Source: JBDRNE01 sp043812935
GTDB lineage: Bacteria; Omnitrophota; Gorgyraeia; Tantalellales; Tantalellaceae
Assembly (NCBI GenBank): GCA_043812935.1
Contig: JBDRLO010000018.1
Coordinates: 1-31,331, forward strand
Length of the DNA: 31,331 nt
Direction: 5' to 3'
Position 1 is the stretch's first letter. The number at the start of each line of letters is the position of its first letter. Below the pieces are notes generated by a model. That model ran no database searches and was not told where the DNA came from. It was given only the letters and a program-made list of their open reading frames with translations. The translations under genes were made by a program, and so were the position numbers. Positions 1-7,789 of this stretch are shown one piece after another.

Positions 1-957
1 GGGCTTAAATGGAGAACAAGCAGTTTGCAGAAAATATTAAGTAATACGACATATATAGGTGTGACCTATTACAATAAATACATGTCTGTAGAAGTAGAAC
101 GTACTAATGGCTATAAAAGAATAAAGAATACAGGGCAAAAATTAAGACCCAAATCCGAATGGATTGCTATTCCTTTACCAAAAGAGACGAACATAATAGA
201 CAAAAATACTTTTGATGCTGTACAAAAACAATTAAAACGTAATAGTCAATTGTCTCCTCGAAATACAAAGCATAAATATCTGTTAAGGGGGATCATGTAT
301 TGCGGAAATTGTGATTCTCCATTTGGTGGAGATACTTGTCATGGGAAATTATATTATAGATGCAGAAACAGAACTCGAACTTTTCCCGATCCTCGAGAGT
401 GTAAAGTTGCATCAGTAGCATCTCATAAAGTAGAAGGTGCTGTATGGGATAAGTTGAAAGAGGCTTTGAAAAATCCTGCACTTATAACTGATCAAATGCA
501 GAAGTTAAGCGAGAAGGCAAAGAAGAATAAGCCCGATATGGCAAGCATTGATAAGGATATAAAGAAGACAGAAGACGAAGAAAACCGCTTGTTAGACGCT
601 TATAGGACTAATATAGTCAGCATTAAGCAGTTAAAAGACCAAATGGAGAAGATACAAGGAAGGAAGGACGAGTTAGAGCAGTCTAAGGCCGAAGCCTCAA
701 AGGAACCTATCCGAATTACGAAGTCAAGTATCGTCAAGTATTGCAAACAAATCGCAAGCAGACTTGATCATCTTGACTTTGAGGGCAAACGGTTCATAGT
801 AACAACACTGGTTAACAGCATACATCTTGCTGATAACAAAGCCTTAATCAAGGGAGTTTTAAGTCCTATTGCGTCCATGTCTTCAGAACGTTATGATTTC
901 CGCTTGCGGCAACTTCAAGCCCGCGTTTTATATGGTTTTGGCCTTTTACATCTCTAA
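1..957 (+). CDS. Large serine recombinase, C-terminal part (N-terminus beyond window)
   Basis: The frame is open from base 1 (GLKWRTSSLQKIL...), so the gene starts left of the window and the catalytic resolvase domain with its nucleophilic serine is not visible. What remains begins in the recombinase (DNA-binding) domain (LSNTTYIGV), continues into a zinc beta-ribbon (MYCGNCD, then YYRCRN and RECKV supply four Cys) and a charged coiled-coil stretch (about bases 500-720), as in large serine integrases of phages and integrative elements. It probably catalyses site-specific integration and excision. From about base 884 its frame runs through the antisense strand of comM, so roughly its last 23 codons and the stop (955-957) appear to come from host DNA. 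This fits an integrase gene lying at the end of its own element next to the attachment junction. The family call is firm; whether it is active is unknown. Confidence 0.9.
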   Translation, partial: GLKWRTSSLQKILSNTTYIGVTYYNKYMSVEVERTNGYKRIKNTGQKLRPKSEWIAIPLPKETNIIDKNTFDAVQKQLKRNSQLSPRNTKHKYLLRGIMYCGNCDSPFGGDTCHGKLYYRCRNRTRTFPDPRECKVASVASHKVEGAVWDKLKEALKNPALITDQMQKLSEKAKKNKPDMASIDKDIKKTEDEENRLLDAYRTNIVSIKQLKDQMEKIQGRKDELEQSKAEASKEPIRITKSSIVKYCKQIASRLDHLDFEGKRFIVTTLVNSIHLADNKALIKGVLSPIASMSSERYDFRLRQLQARVLYGFGLLHL

Positions 958-1534
958 AATCCAATTCAGTATGGGGATTTTTTTTGAAATATGTATTGGT
1001 ATCTATAGTTGTTTGCTTTAAGGGTTTAATTTTTTTTAAGTGGTCAATTACTTTATTAAGCGATTCTGCGCCGTATACGAATATCGTATCTATATTAGCG
1101 GCTTCAAGCGCGTTGGTGTTAGGTAGTATAAATGTTTTAAATCTGTGTTTTAACGACATGGCAATTGGCAGTGCTCCCCGGAAATGTTTAAGCTTGCCGT
1201 TCAGTGAAAGTTCTCCGCAGAACAGAATGTTATTAATTTCTTCTTGTTCAAGTATAGATGTGGCTCCGAGTATGCCCAGCGCTATCGGCAGATCAAATCC
1301 TACGCCTTCCTTTTTTATGTCAGCAGGCGAAAGATTTACTGTTATTCTTGTTTCGGGGAAAGCAAAACCCGAATTCCTGATAGCGGAACGAATTCTGTTG
1401 CGGCTTTCTCTTATTGAAGCGTCGGGTAGGCCTACTACTGAAAAGGAAGGCATACCATTTGCAACGTCTACTTCAACGTCAACAGAGTGGGCATTTACGC
1501 CAATGACGTATCCGGAACTTACTTTGGCGAGCAT
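866..1534 (-). pseudogene. comM: comM (YifB, Mg-chelatase-like AAA+ protein), 5' part, interrupted
   Basis: The 222-residue product is the N-terminal ChlI-type domain of ComM/YifB (MLAKVSSGYVIGVNAHSVDVEV, then LSPADIKKEGVGFDLPIALG, then FCGELSLNG). Intact family members have about 500 residues. Here the match ends after GLEVAASGNHNVL, where relatives continue into the Walker A motif (IGPPGSGKT). Instead five unrelated codons and a TAG follow, encoded by recombinase-element DNA. The whole ATPase module is missing, so the fragment cannot be a working helicase. A strong ribosome binding site (AAAGGAGAT) precedes the ATG, which fixes the start. It lies 21 bases after yraN, a common pairing with comM. 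In naturally competent Gram-negatives ComM is a branch-migration helicase used in transformation. The 3' half should lie at the other end of the inserted element. Confidence 0.88.
875..895. other. Probable attachment junction (attL/attR) between integrative element and comM
   Basis: On the minus strand comM-like coding sequence is intact through codons for NHNVL (to about base 884) and then changes abruptly to codons KTWTQ and a stop. On the plus strand the recombinase frame crosses the same point. The exact crossover dinucleotide cannot be set without the empty site or the opposite junction. Confidence 0.6.
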
Positions 1535-1555
1535 AATTATCTCCTTTCAGGTGTT

Positions 1556-2011
1556 TCATAACATAGGACTTGTTATTATGTTTTTTAAATGTTTAAGTGT
1601 TTGAAATTTTTTTTGCAAATCCAGTTTAATGGCAATACCGTCAATACGGCAATTTTCTATTGATAATTTATGAGTTTTAAGATAGTACAAACAATTGTTC
1701 AATATATGTTTTTGTTTTGTTTTTGTTATCGAACTGAACGGGGTTCCGAATTTTTCCGATACGCGGGTTTTTATTTCAAAAAAAACAATATAATTTCTGT
1801 GTTGAGTTACAATATCAATTTCTCCGAAAGGTGTCCTGAAGTTTCTGTCTAAAATCATGAATTTTCTTGAAATTAAAAATTTTTCAGCGATTTGTTCCCC
1901 CAGCTTACCGGTTTTCTGTTTTGATTTAAGTGTTGTATGTGTATTTAAAATTTGGTTCAGCTGATTCCGTAGGTTAAAAAGGCCTATTATTTTTAGTGTG
2001 TGTATTTTCAT
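1556..2011 (-). CDS. yraN: YraN family (UPF0102) nuclease-like protein
   Basis: The 151-residue product has the YraN signature GEIDIV (63-68) followed by VFFEIKTR (76-83). These give the PD-(D/E)XK-like active-site residues D66, E79 and K81; a conserved GxxGE motif (GKLGEQ) sits at 35-40. The family is annotated as putative endonuclease and its cellular role is poorly established, but it often adjoins comM, as here. The first 30 residues are a longer N-terminus than usual. No other start codon lies between the ATG at 2011 and the conserved core, so this start is kept although no clear ribosome binding site precedes it. It overlaps the 3' end of the anti-sigma gene by 38 bases, suggesting coupled translation. 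Family assignment is secure; function is inferred. Confidence 0.87.
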   Translation of the reverse strand: MKIHTLKIIGLFNLRNQLNQILNTHTTLKSKQKTGKLGEQIAEKFLISRKFMILDRNFRTPFGEIDIVTQHRNYIVFFEIKTRVSEKFGTPFSSITKTKQKHILNNCLYYLKTHKLSIENCRIDGIAIKLDLQKKFQTLKHLKNIITSPML

Positions 2012-2372
2012 TTTTTTGTGTCTTATAAATTGTGATAAAAGTTTGAACAGCTTTGGAAGCTGTAATCCATTTTGTTCCCAAAAGAAGAGTCACTATTAAA
2101 AACTGCATAAAATATTTATGAAAAATAAACGATGCGCCAAGAGAGAATACAGCTCCTATAAGGCAGAAATTGCGGCATATACAGGCTCTCAGTAAGCTTA
2201 ATGCTTTTAGCGGATCCGATTGTTTGGCAACAGAATGTGTTTCCGAAATTAGCAGACGGCATTTTGCGCAAGACGCGAGATGCCTTTCTATTAGCAGCGC
2301 TGTTTTAAAAGGTAAAACCCCGCTGATATATTCGCTCAAAAGGTTTTCAGTGGGACAAATTCTGTTTTTCAT
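1974..2372 (-). CDS. Zinc-finger anti-sigma factor, membrane-anchored
   Basis: The 132-residue protein has an N-terminal zinc-finger anti-sigma (zf-HC2/ZAS) motif, ERHLASCAKC, with H31, C35 and C38; C6 near the start may be a further ligand. A hydrophobic stretch at about 66-100 (FCLIGAVFSLGASFIF and FLIVTLLLG) forms one or two membrane segments, and the tail is short and basic. Its ATG overlaps the sigma factor stop as ATGA, the classic coupled sigma/anti-sigma arrangement. The protein probably holds the ECF sigma factor at the membrane until a signal releases it. There is almost no room for a large periplasmic sensor domain, so the signal is not evident. An unrelated zinc-finger membrane protein is possible but unlikely given the context. 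Confidence 0.8.
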   Translation of the reverse strand: MKNRICPTENLLSEYISGVLPFKTALLIERHLASCAKCRLLISETHSVAKQSDPLKALSLLRACICRNFCLIGAVFSLGASFIFHKYFMQFLIVTLLLGTKWITASKAVQTFITIYKTQKNENTHTKNNRPF

Positions 2373-2971
2373 ATATATTTCCGTAAAATTTTTTTCATAT
2401 TTTTCTGCGCACGATTAATCAAAGTTGCGACGGTTCCTTTTGGAATGCGCATTATTTCTGCGATTTCTTTATATTTTTTGTTATTATAAAAGTAAAATTT
2501 TAAAACCAACTGCTGACGATGTTCTAATTTAGATATTGCCTGGGACATAATAACGCGAAGTTCCCTGGCGTTTAAAGAAGATTCTGTATTAAATAAGTCT
2601 GCCGCTAAAGTTTTTATAAGAGTATTTTGTTTGCGGTTAAAGTGGATAGCGTTATCCAGGGAAACTGTGTTTCTTGCGTTACGATAAGTTTTTTCTTTGC
2701 AGTAGTTTGAAGTTATGTTAAGTGAGATTATTATAAGCCAGTTTTCTAGACAGGATATGTTTTGAATGTCTTTTAACCTGTTTTTTTCCCATATTCGAAA
2801 AAATATTTCCTGTACAATATCCTGCCGTTCACTTTTTGTGAATTTTAAGCCAAGCTGGTTTAATTTATGGTTTACACTTTTTGCAATAAGCCTATTATGG
2901 ATGTTTACAAATGATGCCCAGGCGTTTTGATTCCGATTTATGCATTCTGTTAAAAGAGTTTGTATGTCCAT
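2369..2971 (-). CDS. ECF-type RNA polymerase sigma factor (sigma-70 family)
   Basis: From the ATG at 2971 the product has 200 residues with the two-domain layout of extracytoplasmic-function sigma factors. Region 2 spans roughly residues 20-85 (ERQDIVQEIFFRIWEKNR and LENWLIIISLNITSNYCKE, the DIVQ-F-WE core). Region 4 is near the C-terminus, with the helix-turn-helix YKEIAEIMRIPKGTVATLI. Earlier in-frame starts at 2995 and 3037 would add 8 or 22 residues of unlikely sequence; no start has an obvious ribosome binding site. The gene heads an operon with anti-sigma, yraN and comM'. On this strand TATAAT lies at 3058-3053 but lacks a good -35, and no clear ECF-type autoregulatory promoter was recognised. 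Subfamily cannot be assigned by eye. Confidence 0.85.
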   Translation of the reverse strand: MDIQTLLTECINRNQNAWASFVNIHNRLIAKSVNHKLNQLGLKFTKSERQDIVQEIFFRIWEKNRLKDIQNISCLENWLIIISLNITSNYCKEKTYRNARNTVSLDNAIHFNRKQNTLIKTLAADLFNTESSLNARELRVIMSQAISKLEHRQQLVLKFYFYNNKKYKEIAEIMRIPKGTVATLINRAQKNMKKILRKYI

Positions 2972-3113
2972 GACGGAAATAGTATATAGCTTCATTGATT
3001 TAAAATCAACATATATTTGATTTTTCACGAAAAACAATTGTTTTTTCTAGGGATTATAAATTGACCGATATGGGTTCAGGCGAGACTTTCAGAATAAAAA
3101 AGGAATAATTATG

Positions 3114-3141
3114 TTGGATTTCTGTTAATACATAGTATAAT
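3114..3141 (+). promoter_or_regulatory. Candidate sigma-70-type promoter for the STAS gene
   Basis: TTGGAT (3114-3119), a 16-base spacer and TATAAT (3136-3141), about 75 bases before the ATG at 3221. The -10 is perfect and the -35 matches four of six. It lies in the gap divergent from the sigma-factor operon. Confidence 0.5.
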
Positions 3142-3220
3142 TGTGATTGTGCTGAAATGATTCGAATGAATACAGCTTTAGTTTGTTATGTCGTAAATAG
3201 AGTAGAAACCGGAGGTGAAA

Positions 3221-3601
3221 ATGCCGCTTGTGGTGGAAGTTACCAGACAAGATCATACTTGTTTTATATCTCCTGTCGGGGTTATTGATTCTTTGACTTC
3301 TAAAATATTTGATGAAAAAATACAAAAACATGTAGATGAGTCAGTACACGTACTTGTGTTAAATATGGAAGGCGTGGATTATATAAGCAGTATGGGATTG
3401 AGTATGATTGTAAAAGCTAAAAAACGGATTGAAGGAGTGAAAGGTGTTTTTATGATGACCAATCTTCAGCCGCAGATACAAAAAGTCCTTAAAGTCGTAA
3501 AAGCTCTTCCGGGGTTGAACATATTTAAAAATATGGAAGAAGCGGATGCTTATCTGGATCGTATTCAAAAAGAAGTTTTAAAAAATAAAAAATTAAGTTA
3601 G
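3221..3601 (+). CDS. STAS-domain anti-sigma factor antagonist
   Basis: The 126-residue single STAS domain resembles SpoIIAA/RsbV-type antagonists (VGVIDSLTSKIFDEKI, then VLVLNMEGVDYISSMGLSMI). S57 in YISSMG sits where the phosphorylated serine of SpoIIAA/RsbV lies, although the preceding Asp of those proteins is Ser here. A GGAGG (3211-3215) five bases before ATG 3221 sets the start; a GTG at 3215 lies within that ribosome binding site and is rejected. Such proteins bind an RsbW/SpoIIAB-type kinase when unphosphorylated and so free a sigma factor. No partner kinase is seen nearby, and the neighbouring anti-sigma factor is of the zinc-finger class, which STAS proteins are not known to antagonise. 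Confidence 0.85.
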   Translation: MPLVVEVTRQDHTCFISPVGVIDSLTSKIFDEKIQKHVDESVHVLVLNMEGVDYISSMGLSMIVKAKKRIEGVKGVFMMTNLQPQIQKVLKVVKALPGLNIFKNMEEADAYLDRIQKEVLKNKKLS

Positions 3602-3642
3602 AAATTTTAGTAACGGATATATAAATTTCGATTGTTAATAAT

Positions 3643-5376
3643 ATGGATAATAAAGAAGTTGCCGCAGTTTTTTTTCGTATAGCAGACGCGCTTGAGATCA
3701 AAGGTGAAAATGTTTTCAAAATACGCGCTTACCGGCGCGCCGCTCAAAATCTAACAGATTTTTCACGTCAGGTAGAAGATGTTTATAAAGAAGACCCTTC
3801 AAAATTAAATGATATTTCCGGAATAGGCAAGGATCTTAAGGAAAAAATTGTGGAGATGATTAATACTTCACATTTGAAGTATTATGATGATCTTATGAAA
3901 GAATTCCCGAAAGGGTTTCTGGAACTGCTGAACATAGCAGGATTGGGCCCCAAAAAACTTAAAAAACTTAAAGAAGAGCTGGCAATTAAAAACGTAAATG
4001 ATTTGGAAAAAGCGTGTAAAAATGGCAAGTTATCGCGGGTTGAAGGAATGGGGGAGAAAACCAGCCAAAAACTTTTGGAAGCTATACAGTATTTTCGCCA
4101 AAAAGAAGGAAGGTTTCTTTTGGCGGAGGCAGAATATTTTGCAGGTACGGTAATTAAATATTTAAAAAAATCAGTTAATTTTAAAAAAATTGAAATTGCC
4201 GGAAGCCTGCGCCGCGGAAGGGAAACAATAGGAGATGTGGATATTTTGGCATCTGCTAAAAACGCGGGAAAAGCAATGGATTATTTTGTTCGTTTCCCGA
4301 ACATAAAAAATGTTGCAGCTAAAGGATTGACAAAATCAAGCATTGTGATTAAAGAAGGCCCGCAGGTAGATCTTAGGATAATAGATGAAACAAGTTTTGG
4401 CGCAGCGCTTGTGTATTTTACCGGGTCTAAAGCGCATAATATTAAAATACGAAAAATAGCAAAAGATAAAAATTGTAAAGTAAACGAATATGGCGTATTT
4501 TCTGTTAGCAGTTCAAACAGGGAAACTAAAATTGCCGGCAAAACGGAAGATGAGGTCTATCGCAAATTAGGTATGGAGTGGTGTGCTCCGGAACTTCGTG
4601 AAGATCAGGGGGAAATAGAGGCCGCGCTTGCCGGAAAATTACCGCGGAATCTTATACGATTAAAGGATATAAAAGGGGATTTACATTCACATACCGTAGA
4701 AACAGACGGGAGTTTGACAATAAAGGAGATGGTATTAGCGGCAAAAAGAAAAGGGTACCGGTATTTTGCGGTAACAGATCATTCAAAAAATGTACGAATT
4801 GCAAACGGGATGGACGAAAAACGGCTTTTGAAACATATTGCTAATATTAAAAAGATAAGGGAAACAATAAGCGGGATAAAAGTGTTAGCAGGGGTAGAAG
4901 TGGATATTCTTGAAGACGGTAAACTTGATATTGAGGATTATGTGCTGAAAGAATTAGACGTGGTAATTGCTGCTGTTCATTCGAAGTTTAGTTTAGATAA
5001 AGCAAAACAAACAAATCGTATCCTTCGGGCAATGGATAATAAATATGTCAGTATTCTTGCGCATCCGTCGGGCCGTCTTATAACAACGCGTAAGCCGATA
5101 CAGGCAGATTTTGATAAAATTTTTTTAAAAGCTGCTGAAAATAATGTTTGTCTGGAAATTAATACGCATGGAGAGCGTATCGATCTGAATGATTTACATT
5201 GCCGCCGGGCAAAAGAATTTGGAGCTAAATTTGTAATTAACACTGACGCGCATGACGCGTCGCAGCTTGATGAAATAAAGTACGGAGTAGTGACGGCACG
5301 AAGAGCCTGGCTTGAAAAAAAAGATGTGATAAACACATATACAGTTGATAAATTGATTAAAACGCTTAAGAGATGA
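3643..5376 (+). CDS. polX: DNA polymerase/3'-5' exonuclease PolX
   Basis: The 577 residues match the bacterial PolX layout. Helix-hairpin-helix motifs occur around residues 57-70 and 95-145. A family X nucleotidyltransferase core carries GSLRRGRETIGDVDI (187-201), with catalytic D198 and D200 and a third Asp, D243, in QVDLRI. A C-terminal PHP phosphoesterase runs from about 345, with metal-ligand motifs GDLHSH (345-350), TDHS (378-381), GVEVDI (417-422), VHSKF (445-449), AHPSGR (473-478) and NTDAH (533-537). The enzyme fills short gaps and trims 3' ends in base-excision type repair. It lies 41 bases after the STAS gene and upstream of ligA, which could seal the repaired nick. All catalytic residues appear intact. 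There is no convincing ribosome binding site before the ATG. Confidence 0.95.
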   Translation: MDNKEVAAVFFRIADALEIKGENVFKIRAYRRAAQNLTDFSRQVEDVYKEDPSKLNDISGIGKDLKEKIVEMINTSHLKYYDDLMKEFPKGFLELLNIAGLGPKKLKKLKEELAIKNVNDLEKACKNGKLSRVEGMGEKTSQKLLEAIQYFRQKEGRFLLAEAEYFAGTVIKYLKKSVNFKKIEIAGSLRRGRETIGDVDILASAKNAGKAMDYFVRFPNIKNVAAKGLTKSSIVIKEGPQVDLRIIDETSFGAALVYFTGSKAHNIKIRKIAKDKNCKVNEYGVFSVSSSNRETKIAGKTEDEVYRKLGMEWCAPELREDQGEIEAALAGKLPRNLIRLKDIKGDLHSHTVETDGSLTIKEMVLAAKRKGYRYFAVTDHSKNVRIANGMDEKRLLKHIANIKKIRETISGIKVLAGVEVDILEDGKLDIEDYVLKELDVVIAAVHSKFSLDKAKQTNRILRAMDNKYVSILAHPSGRLITTRKPIQADFDKIFLKAAENNVCLEINTHGERIDLNDLHCRRAKEFGAKFVINTDAHDASQLDEIKYGVVTARRAWLEKKDVINTYTVDKLIKTLKR

Positions 5377-5543
5377 TAGGAGAATGCTAATTTTCTTAAC
5401 TGGTGCACTCTTTCATTTTCGTAAGCGCTGCTTGCTTTGATTAAATCCGAGAGAGAGTGAGAGAAGTTAAAACTCTAAAGACGGGGTTTGCGGGATAATG
5501 CCTTTTATTAGAGCGCCGGTTCGCCGCGTGTTAACAAAATAAT

Positions 5544-7535
5544 ATGACAAAAGACATAAGTAAAAAAATTAATGAACTCAAAAAGGAAATTCTAAGGCAT
5601 AACAGGCTTTATTATGTGGATGGCCTGCCTAGAATTTCCGATGGGAAATATGACGAATTAGTCCGCGAACTTAAGGCATTAGAGCTTAAGTATCCGGAAT
5701 CTGTTTCACCTGATTCTCCCACACAAACTGTCGGAGCTCCCATTCCGGAGAAGTTTAAAAAAAAGCGGCATACTGCGCCTATGCTTAGCCTTGAAAGCGT
5801 AAATGATGATGCTGGTGCGGATCATTTTAATAAAGTGTGCGTTAAAGAATTGGGTGAAAAGATCGACTATTTGTGCGAACCCAAACTTGACGGGCTTAGT
5901 ATAGAACTTGTTTATGAAGATGGTGTTTTTGTCCGGGGAGCAACTCGCGGTGACGGTATAACCGGAGAAGATGTGACACTTAATGTTAGGACTATCAGAA
6001 ATGTGCCCGAACGTTTGAGAGGTAATGGTGTGCCGAAACATCTTGCTGTTCGCGGTGAAGTTATGATGCATATAAAGGATTTTCAAGAATTGAACAAAAG
6101 TCAGATAGCGCAGGGCGGGGACGCTTTTGCCAATCCGCGTAATGTAGCGGCAGGATCAATGAGGCAGCTGGATTATCGCGTAACCCGGCAAAGAAAACTT
6201 CATGTTTATTGTTATCAGATACTTGCGGTTTCAGATAATGCGCCGGCAACACAATTTGAGGCGGTTAAATTTTTAAAAGAAATGGGTTTTGAAGTTTCTC
6301 CAAATATAAAACATTGCCGGAACATCGAAGAAGCAAAAGAATATCATCATACTATGGAGGCGGCGCGTGACAATCTTAATTATGAAATTGACGGTATTGT
6401 TATAAAAGTTAATAAGATTGAATTTCAGGAAAAGTTAGGGGCAAGAACCACGAATCCTAAGTGGGCCGTTGCTTATAAGTTTAAACCGCGGAAAGAAATC
6501 ACCCGGTTGGAAGATATTGTTGTCCAGGTTGGGCGTACGGGAGTTATTACTCCATTGGCGCTTTTGCAGCCGGTTGAAGTGGGGGGGGTGACAGTTTCAA
6601 GGGCAACGCTTCATAATATGGATCAGATAAAAAAAATAGGCGTTAAGATTGGCGATTATGTAAAAGTTCATAGAGCCGGAGATGTTATTCCATATATAGC
6701 GGAAGTGGTAAAAGAAAAAAGAACAGGTAAAGAAAAAGAGTTTCATATGCCGCTGAAATGTCCCAGCTGCGGCGCGAAAGTAGAATGGGAAGACGTTTTT
6801 TGCCGTTGTCCGGCCGGGCTTGCCTGTCCGGCTCAATTAAAAGAAACAATAATCCATTATACTTCCAAAGGAGCGGCAAATATTGACGGGTTTTCCGTGA
6901 AAACAGTGGAACTTTTATATTCCAAAGGGCTTATTCGCAACATTTCGGACATATATTCTTTAAATAGAAATGAGTTAATAAAGCTTGAGGGATGGAAAGA
7001 TAAACGGACGAATAATCTTTTAGCGGCGGCCGAAAAATCGAAAAACATCACGTTAGATAGGTTCATTTTTGGACTTGGGATTAGAAACGTAGGGAAACAT
7101 ATTGCGGCTCTTTTGGCAAAAAAATTTGGAGATTTACAAAGTATCATCTCAGCAGATAGAGATAAGATAGTTGAGATAAAAGAGATAGGCCCAGAAATAA
7201 CCGATAGCATAATAGATTTTTTTAGCGCCCCGGAAAATATAAAAGAAATAAACCGTTTGAAGAAAGCCGGAGTTATTATCAGGGAAATCAAATTGCTTCA
7301 AAAAGGTAAATTGTCCGGAAAAAAATTTGTTTTCACAGGAACCCTTGAAAAATTGACCCGCCAGGAAGCAAAAGATATAGTAGAATCTGAAGGCGGAGAA
7401 GTTGTTTCCAGTGTAGGGAATAATGTTGATTTTGTTATTGCCGGGGAAAAAGCAGGTTCTAAATTAAATAAAGCAAAAGAAAAAGGAATAAAAATCCTGT
7501 CGGAAGAAGAGTTTATGAAACTAGTTGGCCGATAA
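5544..7535 (+). CDS. ligA: NAD-dependent DNA ligase LigA
   Basis: The 663-residue product is a full-length bacterial LigA that seals nicks in replication and repair using NAD+. Domain Ia and adenylation domain contain EPKLDG with AMP-accepting K114, then GVFVRGATRGDGITGEDVT. The OB fold contains VQVGRTGVITP. The zinc finger has four Cys within CPSCGAKVEWEDVFCRCPAG and LACP. HhH repeats follow, and a C-terminal BRCT domain (from about 590, GKKFVFTGTLEKLTRQEAK) is present. A 167-base gap separates it from polX; it holds a purine-rich GAGAGAGAGTGAGAGAAG stretch and no clear promoter or ribosome binding site. The last three codons (V-G-R) and the stop lie in the start of a family A repeat, so the extreme C-terminus seems repeat-derived. 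Confidence 0.97.
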   Translation: MTKDISKKINELKKEILRHNRLYYVDGLPRISDGKYDELVRELKALELKYPESVSPDSPTQTVGAPIPEKFKKKRHTAPMLSLESVNDDAGADHFNKVCVKELGEKIDYLCEPKLDGLSIELVYEDGVFVRGATRGDGITGEDVTLNVRTIRNVPERLRGNGVPKHLAVRGEVMMHIKDFQELNKSQIAQGGDAFANPRNVAAGSMRQLDYRVTRQRKLHVYCYQILAVSDNAPATQFEAVKFLKEMGFEVSPNIKHCRNIEEAKEYHHTMEAARDNLNYEIDGIVIKVNKIEFQEKLGARTTNPKWAVAYKFKPRKEITRLEDIVVQVGRTGVITPLALLQPVEVGGVTVSRATLHNMDQIKKIGVKIGDYVKVHRAGDVIPYIAEVVKEKRTGKEKEFHMPLKCPSCGAKVEWEDVFCRCPAGLACPAQLKETIIHYTSKGAANIDGFSVKTVELLYSKGLIRNISDIYSLNRNELIKLEGWKDKRTNNLLAAAEKSKNITLDRFIFGLGIRNVGKHIAALLAKKFGDLQSIISADRDKIVEIKEIGPEITDSIIDFFSAPENIKEINRLKKAGVIIREIKLLQKGKLSGKKFVFTGTLEKLTRQEAKDIVESEGGEVVSSVGNNVDFVIAGEKAGSKLNKAKEKGIKILSEEEFMKLVGR

Positions 7536-7554
7536 GTAGTTAGCCGATTAGTAG
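7524..7554 (+). repeat. Family A octamer-type repeat, copy 1 (overlaps ligA stop)
   Basis: It reads gttggccg-ataagta-gttagccg-attagtag, degenerate copies of the CGGTTAGC unit seen at eight other places in the window. It begins inside the last codons of ligA and runs straight into a family B element. Confidence 0.65.
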
Positions 7555-7574
7555 GCCCCTGTGCCTGTCCGTTA
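7551..7574 (+). repeat. Family B REP-like element, copy 1 (5' arm truncated)
   Basis: gtaggcccctgtgcctgtcc and the following gtta match the copy at 9262-9284 but lack the 5' gggaca arm. Confidence 0.65.
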
Positions 7575-7590
7575 CGTGAACCGCGTAACG
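7570..7590. repeat. Inverted repeat, 7-base stem
   Basis: CGTTACG (7570-7576), a 7-base loop, then CGTAACG (7584-7590). GTAACGTG recurs just downstream (about 7599-7606 and, degenerate, 7627-7634). There is no T-run, so it is not a typical intrinsic terminator. Confidence 0.5.
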
Positions 7591-7649
7591 TGAGATTTGT
7601 AACGTGCAGCGTGCCACATGTTATGTGTAACGTATATGTTTTTGTCTTT

Positions 7650-7678
7650 CCCTACGGGTGTGGGTGCAATTCCATTGA
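7650..7678. repeat. Dispersed repeat, related to 14213-14243
   Basis: CCCTACG, GGTGC and TTCCATTG occur here in the same order and with nearly the same spacing as at 14213-14243. Its right end supplies the TTG of the lysS promoter -35 box. Confidence 0.45.
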
Positions 7679-7703
7679 CAGAACAAATCATAGTGTATAT
7701 AAT
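7675..7703 (+). promoter_or_regulatory. Consensus sigma-70-type promoter for lysS
   Basis: TTGACA (7675-7680), exactly 17 bases, then TATAAT (7698-7703): a perfect match at both hexamers and optimal spacing. Transcription would start near 7710, giving an approximately 80-base leader with a small palindrome (CTATATATAG, 7722-7731) ahead of lysS. Confidence 0.8.
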
Positions 7704-7789
7704 TGGGTGAGGCCAAATGCCCTATATATAGAGGTTTAACAATTATATAAATAATATTAATTAAATTAAAATTCAAAAAAGGTATTGGT

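Noticed and set aside
984..1604. 206-codon plus-strand open frame
   Set aside because: It is antisense to comM and the yraN end, whose protein matches are strong; its translation shows no family features.
3053..3081. Promoter for the sigma-factor operon (TATAAT on the minus strand)
   Set aside because: No matching -35 at 16-18 bases and no convincing ECF-type -35/-10 pair; left as unproven.
5377..5543. Possible RNA element or tRNA in the polX-ligA gap
   Set aside because: No cloverleaf, conserved tRNA loop or riboswitch core could be found; only a purine-rich stretch is notable.
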